From Methylobacterium gregans (GTDB taxonomy: Bacteria > Pseudomonadota > Alphaproteobacteria > Rhizobiales > Beijerinckiaceae), in the NCBI RefSeq assembly GCF_022179245.1, contig NZ_BPQM01000126.1:1-50418 (forward strand): a DNA stretch of 50,418 nucleotides. The letters run 5' to 3'. This document shows, in pieces, positions 23,879 to 31,409 of this stretch; position 1 is the stretch's first letter; every line of letters begins with the position of its first letter. Under the pieces are notes generated by a model. The model worked only from the letters and a program-made list of their open reading frames with translations. It did no database searches and was not told where the DNA came from. The position numbers and the translations under genes were made by a program.

Positions 23879-24403
23879 TCAGGCGGTCGTCGTCTCGGCC
23901 CGCGGCCGACGCCGCACCGCGCGGCGGCCGACATCCGACACCACGCGCCAGCCGCCCCAGGCGGCCAGGAAGCCGAGGAGCCCGGCCACGAGCCCGTCCG
24001 CGGTGGTCGGCACCGCCGGCTGGTAATCGCTTAGCGTCGCCCGCATCAGCCCCGGATCGGGATGGCGCAGGATCGCGACGGTGCGCCCGAGCGGGCTCGT
24101 CGCCTCGGCGAGCGCTTGCTGCTGGGCGCTCAGGGCGGCGAGGCGCTCGATCGTGGCGCCCGCCGCCGCGCCGCGGCGGGCGACAAGCGCGTCCGGATTG
24201 CCACGCAGGCGGTCCACCGCGCCGTCGCGGGTGTTGCCGGTGGCGCGCGCGTCGGCGTCCAGGCTCGCGACCTCGCGGCGCAGCTCGTCCACGGCGCCTC
24301 CGAGACGCTGGGCGTATTGCTGCGCGAATTCCGGCGCCTGAGCGGCGACACCGCCGCCGAGGAGCCCGAGCGCGAGGCCGAGGGTGCGGAACACGGCGAA
24401 CAC
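23879..24403 (-). CDS. DUF2937 family membrane protein
   Basis: This 174-residue protein matches DUF2937. It has a first hydrophobic segment ending in AAQAPEFAQQYAQRLGGAVD, the family signature, a helical middle region that could form a coiled coil, and a second membrane segment near the end (GLVAGLLGFLAAWGGWRVV) followed by a basic tail. Two membrane passes with a periplasmic helical loop are likely. The start is taken as GTG at 24403 because GGAGG stands five bases before it; the open frame upstream is non-coding repeat DNA. Function is unknown. It lies between the ligase-like gene and the WD40 gene, all on the minus strand. Confidence 0.7.
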   Translation of the reverse strand: MFAVFRTLGLALGLLGGGVAAQAPEFAQQYAQRLGGAVDELRREVASLDADARATGNTRDGAVDRLRGNPDALVARRGAAAGATIERLAALSAQQQALAEATSPLGRTVAILRHPDPGLMRATLSDYQPAVPTTADGLVAGLLGFLAAWGGWRVVSDVGRRAVRRRPRAETTTA

Positions 24404-24506
24404 GGTGACCTCCGATGATGCGGCCGGGACAAGAGCATGCCGAGGCGCCCTGGGCCAGAGCCGAGCGCCAGGGCATGGATTCCGAGGGTCGAAACCTTCG
24501 GCGGGT

Positions 24507-24563
24507 GCAGGGTGGAACCCTGCGATTGAAACCATCGGCCCGGCTTCGCCGGCTCGGTGGTTT
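24507..24563. repeat. REP-like hairpins, possible terminator after the WD40 gene
   Basis: Two hairpins stand side by side in the 222-base gap: GCAGGGT-GGA-ACCCTGC (24507-24523), and a long stem at 24529-24563 with arms AAACCATCGGCCCGGC and CCGGCTCGGTGGTTT around a short loop containing TTC. GAAACC(T/A)TCGG occurs twice (24491 and 24528). The element lies about 60 bases past the WD40 stop and could end that transcript; the T-run after the stem is on the opposite strand. Confidence 0.5.
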
Positions 24564-24625
24564 TAACCCGAGGCTCTGCTCCGGGACCCTGCGTAAAGGT
24601 CTGACACCCTTGGGGATCCCCGGCC

Positions 24626-25630
24626 TCAGGCGGGAAGCGTCAGCAGGCCGGCCTGCCCATCGGTGCAGCCGAAGGCGAGGCGGTTGCCGCGGCGGTCCCA
24701 GGCGAGCGCCGAGATCCCGCTCGCCTTCACGGCCGGGCGGACCAGCAGCTCGGCCGCGTCGCTGAAGCGGACGAGCAGGATGCAGCCGTCCTCGTAGCCG
24801 ATCGCCAGAACCGGCGCCTTCGGGTGGAAGGCCACCCGCGAGACACGGGCGGGGCGCACGCCGCACTCGCGCGGGGCCTTGCCGGTCGGGCCCTCCTTCG
24901 AGTCGAAGGGCCAGATGATCGCGGCCTCGGCGCCGCTGGTGGCGAGCCACTTGCCGTCCGACGACCAGCCGAGCGAGCGCACCTTGGCGGGGTAGCCCGA
25001 CATCCGCATGTGGCCGGGATCGGGCTGGAGGCGCCAGCCGTGCAGGGCGTTCTCCTGCATCGTGGTGACCACGAAACGCCCGTCCGGCGACCACGTCACG
25101 TCGATGTGCGAGCCCTTCCATGCGACCACCTCAGGCGGGGTCTCCAGGTTCGGGTACCAGAGGCTGGCGCCGTTGTAGTGCGCGACCGCCAGCCGGTAGC
25201 CCTTCGGTGCGAAGGCGAGGCCACGCCCGGTCGACGGCGCCTCGAAGGTGCGCTCGCGGCGCTTGGCGTCGAGGGCGACAACGCGGCGGCCGGCCGAGAA
25301 GGCCAGTCCCCCGTCCGGGTGCAGCGCCAGGGCGTCGATCCAGGCGTTGTTCCTGGCGATGGCCGTCTCGGTGAGCGTCCCGTCCTTCCCGATCGCCACC
25401 ACGCGCCCGTCGTCGCCGCCCGTGAGGAGGCGGGACCCGTCCCCGGCCGCCACGAGGATCGAGCCTTCCGGATGGGCCGCCGCGCGCACCGCCTCGCCAT
25501 CGGAGGCCAGCACGACCGTGCCGTCGCCGAGCGCCAGCGCGAGCGTCTCACCGAGCCAGTGCGCCGCCGTCACGTGCGCGCCGGCCTCGACCGGGGCGAC
25601 GTGGCTCGTCAGGGAGGCGGGGGTGCTCAT
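24626..25630 (-). CDS. WD40 repeat protein
   Basis: This 334-residue cytoplasmic protein is built of beta-propeller repeats. Recurring units of about 40 residues end in small-hydrophobic-Asp patterns, for example TGGDDGRVVAIGKDG, ALHPDGGLAFSAGRRVVALD, TWSPDGRFVVTTMQENALHGW, GWSSDGKWLATSGAEAAIIW, AFHPKAPVLAIGYEDGCILL and AWDRRGNRLAFGCTDGQAGLL. About seven blades can be counted, so it is one closed propeller with no other domain. Such proteins act as scaffolds. In other Hyphomicrobiales similar propellers are encoded next to CobW-type metallochaperone genes, but none is adjacent here. It starts 11 bases after the stop of the YoaK-like gene and is probably co-transcribed with it. Confidence 0.8.
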   Translation of the reverse strand: MSTPASLTSHVAPVEAGAHVTAAHWLGETLALALGDGTVVLASDGEAVRAAAHPEGSILVAAGDGSRLLTGGDDGRVVAIGKDGTLTETAIARNNAWIDALALHPDGGLAFSAGRRVVALDAKRRERTFEAPSTGRGLAFAPKGYRLAVAHYNGASLWYPNLETPPEVVAWKGSHIDVTWSPDGRFVVTTMQENALHGWRLQPDPGHMRMSGYPAKVRSLGWSSDGKWLATSGAEAAIIWPFDSKEGPTGKAPRECGVRPARVSRVAFHPKAPVLAIGYEDGCILLVRFSDAAELLVRPAVKASGISALAWDRRGNRLAFGCTDGQAGLLTLPA

Positions 25631-25641
25631 GCGCGGATCCT

Positions 25642-26301
25642 TCAGGGTACGGCGGTGGTCGCCCGTGCGGATAGGACGGCGGCGACCCCCGCGAAAGTCC
25701 CCCCGACCAGGGCGGGCACGAGGAGGGCGTAGAGCTCGTAGGTCCCGTAGGCCAGCGTGCCGACGAGCGCGCCCGTGAGCAGGGCGCCCCAGACCGCCGC
25801 GTCGCCGATCCAGCCGAAGGGCGGCCCGGTGCGGGTGAAGGCCTCGGCGATCTTCTGGGCGAGCGCGAACAGCGCGCCCGTGACGAAGGTGGTCCCGGCG
25901 CGAAAACCCTTCACCTGCGACAGCACCGCGTTCTGCGCACCCATCGCCATCGCCATGAAGAAGGAGGCGAGGCCGAGCTCGGGCGTGGCGAGGCCGAGCG
26001 CGAGGGCTGCCAGGATCAGCAGGGTCTCGTAGGCGAGCACGACCGCGGTGGCCCAGCGCCGCGGCACCACGATGGCGAGGCCGCTGCCGAGCGTCGCGCC
26101 GAACAGGAAGCCTGTGACCAGCATCGCCGGGAGCGCGGCGTGCTGGAAGGCGCCGTTGGCCAGCGACACGGAGAGCTGCGTCGTGTTCCCGCTCATGAAC
26201 GAGGTGTAAAGCCCGCCGAGCCGCACGAAGCCGATGGCGTCGACGTATCCGGCGAGCCCCGTCAGCACGAGCCCGGTGCCGACCTGCCAGGATCTGTTCA
26301 C
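25642..26301 (-). CDS. YoaK/DUF1275 family membrane protein
   Basis: This 219-residue inner-membrane protein has about six hydrophobic segments and the DUF1275 signature: GLAGYVDAIGFVRLGGLYTS followed by FMSGNTTQLSVSLA, later MAMGAQNAVLSQVKGFRAGT and TFVTGALFALAQKIAEA. The family's function is unknown. The start is GTG at 26301 with AGGGGCGG upstream. It is divergent from the response regulator across about 207 bases. The WD40 gene follows at 11 bases. Confidence 0.85.
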   Translation of the reverse strand: MNRSWQVGTGLVLTGLAGYVDAIGFVRLGGLYTSFMSGNTTQLSVSLANGAFQHAALPAMLVTGFLFGATLGSGLAIVVPRRWATAVVLAYETLLILAALALGLATPELGLASFFMAMAMGAQNAVLSQVKGFRAGTTFVTGALFALAQKIAEAFTRTGPPFGWIGDAAVWGALLTGALVGTLAYGTYELYALLVPALVGGTFAGVAAVLSARATTAVP

Positions 26302-26508
26302 GAATTCCGCCCCTGAGAGCTTCGCAATAAGACTCTGTTAACCAGTTCGGGTGCTCCGTTCAGGTGGGGGCGGGCAGGGTTAAGGCTTCGCTCACCAAAC
26401 CCGAGCAATTCAATCCAATCACGGCGAACACCGGAGCTGAGGGCCCCGTTGGTCCGACGATCCGGTGCCGGGGCGGTCGCCCCGCGCCAGGTGAGTTGGA
26501 GTTGCGTC

Positions 26509-26946
26509 ATGATCCCCTTCGCCTGCACCGCGCTCGCACTGCCCGCCTTCCTCGACAAGATCGACCACGCGTCCTCGACCGTGCTCGTCGTCGAGGACGA
26601 GCCCTTCGTCTGCGAACTCGCCGCCGAGGCGCTGATGGACGAGGGCTACCGCGTGCTCACGGCGGCCGACGCCTGGGAGGCGGAAGAAATTCTTGCGCGT
26701 GAGAGCGTCGACCTGCTCTTCACCGATATCGACCTCGCCCGCAACACGAACGGCCTCGCGCTCGCCCAGCACGCGCGATGCCAATGCCCGGACCTGCCGG
26801 TGGTCTACACCTCTGGCGGCCGCGCGGGTCTGCCGGAGAGCGAGCAGGTCTCCGAATCCGTCTTCGTGCCGAAGCCCTATCGGCCCAGCCAGCTCGTGGC
26901 GCTGACGAACGATCTCCTGCGCCGCGCACACCCCCACCACGCCTGA
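26509..26946 (+). CDS. Single-domain response regulator
   Basis: This 145-residue protein is a receiver domain without an output domain. The acidic pocket is in VLVVEDEP (Glu29 to Glu31), the phospho-acceptor is Asp73 in LLFTDIDLA, the switch Thr101 is in VVYTSGG and Lys122 is in FVPKPYR, so all residues for phosphorylation are present. Such proteins relay phosphate or bind target proteins; CheY-like and FixL-associated regulators of this form are frequent in Hyphomicrobiales. The first 23 residues precede the domain and are unusual. The ATG at 26509 follows TTGGAG. No histidine kinase is adjacent, so the partner is unknown. Confidence 0.85.
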   Translation: MIPFACTALALPAFLDKIDHASSTVLVVEDEPFVCELAAEALMDEGYRVLTAADAWEAEEILARESVDLLFTDIDLARNTNGLALAQHARCQCPDLPVVYTSGGRAGLPESEQVSESVFVPKPYRPSQLVALTNDLLRRAHPHHA

Positions 26947-26968
26947 ACCCGACACGACCGAGACGATC

Positions 26969-27343
26969 ATGATCCGCACGCGCCTTCTCATCGCCGCCCT
27001 CGCGCTCGGCCTCTCGGCCGGTGCGGGACAGGCCGCCTGCGACGTGACGGGCGCGCGGATCGAGGAAAAGCTCGCCGGCAAGAGCGACCTTCAGCAGGAT
27101 GCCAACCAGCAGACGCTGCGCGACCTGCGAACCCTGCGCGACGCGGCGATCGTGCTGGACGCCTTCAAGTACACCGCCGAATGCGAGCGCCTGCTGGCAA
27201 TCGTCACGGAACTCGCCGCCAACCCCGAGCGGGCGATTGAGCAGGGCGGCGACACCGACGAGGACAAGGCCGAGAGCCTCGTCCAGGCCCGCAAGCCGCG
27301 CATCCCGGCAGGCGGCAACGAGCCGAACCCGAAGCCGCGCTGA
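26969..27343 (+). CDS. Small secreted protein, function unknown
   Basis: This 124-residue protein has a Sec signal peptide (MIRTRLLIAALALGLSAGAG, cleavage likely after QA at 22) and a mature helical region. It includes a Cys at the mature N-terminus and one in TAECERLLAIVTELAANPERAI, which could form a disulfide. The tail is Pro/Asn/Lys-rich (AGGNEPNPKPR) and looks disordered. No family is recognised with certainty; similar regions in Methylobacterium-type proteins can precede PRC-barrel domains, which is not the case here. It starts 22 bases after the response regulator stop, so the two may share a transcript. Confidence 0.65.
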   Translation: MIRTRLLIAALALGLSAGAGQAACDVTGARIEEKLAGKSDLQQDANQQTLRDLRTLRDAAIVLDAFKYTAECERLLAIVTELAANPERAIEQGGDTDEDKAESLVQARKPRIPAGGNEPNPKPR

Positions 27344-27366
27344 CGGCTACAACGGCGCACTTTTTC

Positions 27367-27406
27367 CTCCCCCGCAGCGGGGAGAGCGCGCGCCTCCCCT
27401 CCGCTC
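27367..27406. repeat. Fragment related to the 9.2-kb intergenic repeat
   Basis: CCTCCCCCGCAGCGGGGAGAGCG at 27367, followed by CGCTCTC, echoes the CCTCCCC-TCTGCGGGGGAG arms at 9212 and 9400. It sits between two convergent gene ends and may be a decayed copy or a bidirectional stop. Confidence 0.35.
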
Positions 27407-28051
27407 TCACGGCTGCGCTGGCGCCTCGCGCTGCTCGCCCCGGCCGCGCAGGTTGGCCTTGGCGAGCGTGCGGGCGAGGCCGGCCGCCATCTGCTGGCGC
27501 AGGGTCTCGGTGACCTCGATGTCGGTGAGGCGCCAAGCCCAGCCGCGCAGGCGCATGCGGATGCGGGTCTGGTCCTGGCGGGGGCCGCCCGGTGGAATCG
27601 CGATCACGACCGCGCGGAAGCCGCGCATCTCCGAGGCGAGGTAGTAGGGCATCAGGCCGCCGATTCGGTCGATCCGCAGACCCGCGCGGGCCGGCGTAGC
27701 CGGCCGTCCCTGCTCGACCTTGTCGAGCCAGCCGTCGTCGAGCAGGTCGATCACCGTGGCGGGCGTCACCATGGTCTCGGCGAGCGCCAGGGCGAGGCCG
27801 GTCGCCGCCTCGCCGAGTTGCTGCCGCTCGCGGGGGCCGAGATCCGGGTTCTGGTCGGCGGCCGCCTTCACGGCGGCCGTCGTCTGCCGCACGAGCGAGA
27901 GGCGCAGCGTGCGGAAGTTGACGTGGCTCTCGATATAGGCCGCGTCCCGCGCCCGCACGGCCCGCGCGAGGTCGTAGAGCGCCCAGAGCGGGCTCAGCGT
28001 GAACAGGATCCAGCCGAGCGCGATCGCGAGGGGGACGGCGAGCCAGCGCAT
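27407..28051 (-). CDS. DUF2939 domain protein, membrane-anchored
   Basis: This 214-residue protein begins with an uncleaved signal or anchor (MRWLAVPLAIALGWILFTLS). It then shows the DUF2939 pattern: WALYDLARAVRARDAAYIES followed by HVNFRTLRLSLVRQ. The remainder has a helical region and a beta strand region ending in MRLRGWAWRLTDIEVTETLR. It is probably periplasmic and tethered to the inner membrane. Function is unknown. It starts 28 bases after the rppH stop on the same strand. Confidence 0.75.
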   Translation of the reverse strand: MRWLAVPLAIALGWILFTLSPLWALYDLARAVRARDAAYIESHVNFRTLRLSLVRQTTAAVKAAADQNPDLGPRERQQLGEAATGLALALAETMVTPATVIDLLDDGWLDKVEQGRPATPARAGLRIDRIGGLMPYYLASEMRGFRAVVIAIPPGGPRQDQTRIRMRLRGWAWRLTDIEVTETLRQQMAAGLARTLAKANLRGRGEQREAPAQP

Positions 28052-28079
28052 CGGGCGGCTCAGCCGGGCCGGGCCGCGC

Positions 28080-28622
28080 TCAAGCGGAGCGCGCCCAGCT
28101 CGCGAGCGGCGCGAAGGCGGTGACCACCGCTTCGTAGACCGGCCGCTTGAACGGGACGACGAGGCCGGGCAGCTCGTCGAAGGCCGCCCAGCGCCACGCG
28201 TCGAACTCGGCCTTGTGCGCGCCGCCGCCCGGATGGTTGACGTCGATCGCCTCGTCGGTGCCCAGGAAGGCGAAGGCGAACCATTTCTGGGTCTGGCCGC
28301 GGTAGCGCCCCTTCCAGGCCTGCTTCATCAGGTCCGCCGGCAGGTCGTAGGGCAGCCAGTCGGGCACCTCGCCGAGGGGGCGGATCAGCGCGGGCGAGAC
28401 GTTGGTCTCCTCGTGCAGCTCGCGCACGGCGGCCGCGGCGGCCGCTTCGCCGTCGTCGATCCCGCCCTGCGGCATCTGCCAGGCATGGACGGCGGCCCCC
28501 ACCCGGTCCGCGTCCTTGCGGCGGCCGACGAAGACGCCGCCGGCGCGGTTGATCAGCGCGACGCCGACGCAGGGGCGGTAGGGCAGGGGGGCCTCATGGC
28601 CGAGGAGAGGGGCGCTCGTCAT
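28080..28622 (-). CDS. rppH: RNA pyrophosphohydrolase
   Basis: RppH removes pyrophosphate from 5'-triphosphate mRNA ends and so opens the way for RNase E decay; related enzymes also cleave dinucleoside polyphosphates. The 180-residue product has RPCVGVALINRAGGVFVGRR, QMPQGGIDDGE and an intact Nudix box, GGIDDGEAAAAAAVRELHEE followed by TNVS. DWLPYDLP and WFAFAFLG follow, as in RppH/IalA. Length is normal. It follows the polysaccharide deacetylase and ctpA genes, the usual order in Hyphomicrobiales. The ATG at 28622 is 53 bases from the deacetylase stop. Confidence 0.93.
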   Translation of the reverse strand: MTSAPLLGHEAPLPYRPCVGVALINRAGGVFVGRRKDADRVGAAVHAWQMPQGGIDDGEAAAAAAVRELHEETNVSPALIRPLGEVPDWLPYDLPADLMKQAWKGRYRGQTQKWFAFAFLGTDEAIDVNHPGGGAHKAEFDAWRWAAFDELPGLVVPFKRPVYEAVVTAFAPLASWARSA

Positions 28623-28675
28623 CGCGCGGGACCATAGGGAGGGCGGGACCCAGCCGCAACGGCTGGCAGGCCGCG

Positions 28676-29905
28676 CTACTCCGCCTTCGAGACGCGGCTG
28701 TCGGGCATCTGGTTCCGCAGGGCCGCGCTCACCGGCACGATGCGCAGACCCCGCGCCTCAAGATCACGGGTCCAGCGGGCGATCCGGTCGATCGTGGTGG
28801 GCAGGGCGCTCGCCGAGGCCAGCACGAAGCCCTTGGCCCGGGCCTGCGCCTCGAGCCGCGCGAGCTCGCGGTCGATCGCGTCGGGCCGCGCCACGGCGTC
28901 GAGGACGATGTCGGCGCGCGCGAGCGGCGCCCGCGCCTTCTGCACGAGGCCGGCGGCCACGGCGCGCGCGCCGGTGCCGTCGTCGACGAAGCCGAGGCCG
29001 CGGGCGCCGATCTCGCGCAGCACCGGCTCGAAGGCGGCATCCCCCATCAGCTTGGCCCCCATGAAGTTCACCACGCCGACATAGCCGGTGAACCGGCTCA
29101 TCGCCCAGGCGAGGCGGTCGGCGTTCTCCGGGCCCTTGAGGCTTGTCAGCAGGGTCTGGGGCCCGGGATCGCTGTCGGGATAGTCGAAGGGCTCCATCGG
29201 GGCCTGGAGCAGCACCTCGTGCCCGGCCGCGCGGGCGCGCGCTGCGGCGCGCTCGACCTCGCCGCCGTAGGGCGCGAAGGCGAGGCTGACCGCCGGCGGC
29301 AGCTTGGTGATGGCTGCGGCCGTCGCCGCTTGGCCGATGCCGAGGCCGGTGACGAGGATCGCGACGCGCGGTCCCTGGCCCGGCTCCTCCGGCCGCGCGT
29401 AGACGTCGAGGGCACGGAGCCGACCCTCGCCGAGCTTCGGCAGCGCGCCGTGCCGTCCGCGATCGGTCAGGCGCGGGTCGGGGGCGGGCGCGAGTTGGGT
29501 GACGGGGGAGGGCACGCGAATCACCACCGCCTCGGTCGGCGCTGTCGTGCCGGTGGGGCGGACCACGGTGACGCCCGACGCCGACTCGACCTCCTCGGCG
29601 CTGCGCTGCGCGCGTGGCGGCGCCTGCGGCGCCGGTGCGGGTGCGGCGGCCGGAGCCTGCGCCACCGGGGAGGGCGCGGCCGGCTCCCGGAGCGTGATCG
29701 CCACCGTGACACGGGGCTCGCCGCCCTGCGGATCCCCGAAGGCGACGAGCGCGCCCGCGCCGAGGGCCAGCGCCGCCGCACCGCCGCCGAAGAGCGCGCG
29801 TGCCGTGAGCAGGCCGCGCAGCCGCGCGCGGATCCGCTCGGCCCGGCTCGTCGGCTCGGCCACCCCGAGGGGACGCGTCAGGATATCGTCGGAGGTCTCG
29901 CTCAC
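28676..29905 (-). CDS. Divergent polysaccharide deacetylase family protein
   Basis: This 409-residue protein has a cytoplasmic N-terminus, one membrane segment (about 34-56, ARALFGGGAAALALGAGALV), a Pro/Ala-rich linker, and a C-terminal domain of the divergent polysaccharide deacetylase family (DUF610/YibQ). Key segments are RVAILVTGLGIGQAATAAAI, LSLAFAPYGGEVERAAARAR (first Leu is Val in this copy), HEVLLQAPMEPFDYPDSDPG, YVGVVNFMGAKLM and FVDDGTGARAVAAG. The conserved first-motif Asp of true deacetylases is Thr here (VTGLG), so the metal site may be altered. It lies downstream of envC-like and ctpA genes, a conserved neighbourhood. It starts with GTG. The likely location is the periplasmic face of the inner membrane. 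Confidence 0.85.
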   Translation of the reverse strand: MSETSDDILTRPLGVAEPTSRAERIRARLRGLLTARALFGGGAAALALGAGALVAFGDPQGGEPRVTVAITLREPAAPSPVAQAPAAAPAPAPQAPPRAQRSAEEVESASGVTVVRPTGTTAPTEAVVIRVPSPVTQLAPAPDPRLTDRGRHGALPKLGEGRLRALDVYARPEEPGQGPRVAILVTGLGIGQAATAAAITKLPPAVSLAFAPYGGEVERAAARARAAGHEVLLQAPMEPFDYPDSDPGPQTLLTSLKGPENADRLAWAMSRFTGYVGVVNFMGAKLMGDAAFEPVLREIGARGLGFVDDGTGARAVAAGLVQKARAPLARADIVLDAVARPDAIDRELARLEAQARAKGFVLASASALPTTIDRIARWTRDLEARGLRIVPVSAALRNQMPDSRVSKAE

Positions 29906-30027
29906 CGGCGTCTCGACAGGGGCCGCGCCGGATCAGCGGAGCGCGGGCGGGCTACCCCCGTATTGCCGGTCCGCAGGGTTAATTTTTCCTCAACGCGGAG
30001 GTCGGGCCGGCCCTCATGGCGCCCACG

Positions 30028-30059
30028 AAAAACCCCGCCCGGCGCGCGCCGGACGGGGC
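30028..30059 (-). terminator. Rho-independent terminator of ctpA
   Basis: On the minus strand GCCCCGTCCGGC-GCGC-GCCGGGCGGGG is followed by TTTTT (plus-strand AAAAA at 30028-30032). The stem is about 11 bp with one mismatch. It lies 28 bases past the ctpA stop and is the clearest intrinsic terminator in the window. Confidence 0.88.
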
Positions 30060-30086
30060 TCGTTGGTCTCGACCGATGCCGGCCGA

Positions 30087-31409
30087 TCAGTTCGGCAGAC
30101 TGGGCTTCTGGGTGTTCGAGGCGCCCTTCTGGATGCCGTGCAGGAAGTCCACTGCCGCGGTGAGCTGCTTGTCCTTGGCCGGATCCGGCGGGACGTAGGC
30201 CGACGAGCCGCCGCGCTCCTCGGTATCCTTCTGCTTGAGGTGGCCCTTCAGGCCGGCCTCGCCTTTAGTCTCGTCCTTGCCCTTCAGCTCGTCCGGCACG
30301 TCCTGCAGCACCTCGGTGTCGGGCTCGATGCCCTTCGCCTGAATGGAGCGGCCGGACGGGGTGTAGTAACGCGCGGTGGTGAGCCGCAGCGCGCCCGAGC
30401 CGCCGAGCGGGATGATCGACTGGACCGAGCCCTTGCCGAAGGAGCGCGTGCCGAGGATCGTCGCGCGCTTGTGATCCTGCAGGGCGCCAGCCACGATCTC
30501 GGAGGCCGAGGCCGATCCGCCATTGACCAGAACCACCACCGGCTTGCCCTTGGTGATGTCGCCGGACTTGGCCGAAAAGCGCTGCGTCTCGTCCGGGTTG
30601 CGGCCTCGGGTCGAGACGATCTCGCCGCGGTCGAGGAAGGCATCGGAGACCAGCACCGCCTGGTCGAGCAGGCCGCCCGGGTTGTTGCGCAGGTCGATCA
30701 CGTAGCCCTTGAGCTTGTCGTTGCCGATCTCGCTCGAGAGCTTGTCGACGGCGGTGCGCAGGCCGTCGAAGGTCTGCTCGTTGAACTGGGTCAGGCGGAC
30801 GTAGCCGACGTCGCCGCCCTCGACGCGCGAGCGCACCGGGCGGATCTTGATCACGTCGCGGGTCAGCGTGACCTCGATCGGGTCCTTCGCCTCCTTGCGG
30901 CTGATCTTCAGCTTGACGGCGGAGTTGACCGGGCCGCGCATCTTGTCGACGGCTTGGTTCAGGGTCAGGCCCTGGACCTGATCCTCGTCGATCTGGGTGA
31001 TCACGTCGTTGGCGAGCAGGCCCGCCTTCGAGGCCGGGGTGTCGTCGATCGGGGTGACGACCTTGATCAGGCCGTCCTCCATTGTGACCTCGATACCCAG
31101 CCCGCCGAATTCACCGCGGGTGGTGGTCTGCATGTCGCGGAACGCCTTGGCGTCCATGTAGCTCGAATGCGGGTCGAGCGAGGTCAGCATGCCGTTGACG
31201 GCCGCCTCGATCATCTTCGACTCTTCGGGCTTCTCGACGTAGTCGGTCCGCACCTTCTCGAACACGTCGCCGAACAGGCTGAGCTGGCGGTAGGTCTCCG
31301 CGGAGGCGGCGACGGCGCGCGGGCCCGACAGGAAGTCGGTCTGGGTCGCGACCATCGATGTCCCGGCGCCCAGGAACGCGCCGAGCATGATGAGGGAAGT
31401 CTTGCGCAT
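30087..31409 (-). CDS. ctpA: S41 family carboxy-terminal processing protease
   Basis: CtpA proteases trim C-termini of periplasmic proteins, and in Gram-negatives they regulate peptidoglycan hydrolases. The 440-residue product has a signal/anchor (MRKTSLIMLGAFLGAGTSMV), a PDZ domain (about 95-180, with GGLGIEVTMEDGLIKVV) and the S41 core. The core includes the catalytic Ser in NGGSASASEI (296-305) and Lys326 in TRSFGKGSVQ. A Lys/Gly-rich tail follows. Its ATG overlaps the stop of the EnvC-like gene by one base (TAATG), which supports functional coupling: EnvC-type factors activate amidases and CtpA enzymes control hydrolase levels. A strong terminator follows. Confidence 0.95.
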   Translation of the reverse strand: MRKTSLIMLGAFLGAGTSMVATQTDFLSGPRAVAASAETYRQLSLFGDVFEKVRTDYVEKPEESKMIEAAVNGMLTSLDPHSSYMDAKAFRDMQTTTRGEFGGLGIEVTMEDGLIKVVTPIDDTPASKAGLLANDVITQIDEDQVQGLTLNQAVDKMRGPVNSAVKLKISRKEAKDPIEVTLTRDVIKIRPVRSRVEGGDVGYVRLTQFNEQTFDGLRTAVDKLSSEIGNDKLKGYVIDLRNNPGGLLDQAVLVSDAFLDRGEIVSTRGRNPDETQRFSAKSGDITKGKPVVVLVNGGSASASEIVAGALQDHKRATILGTRSFGKGSVQSIIPLGGSGALRLTTARYYTPSGRSIQAKGIEPDTEVLQDVPDELKGKDETKGEAGLKGHLKQKDTEERGGSSAYVPPDPAKDKQLTAAVDFLHGIQKGASNTQKPSLPN

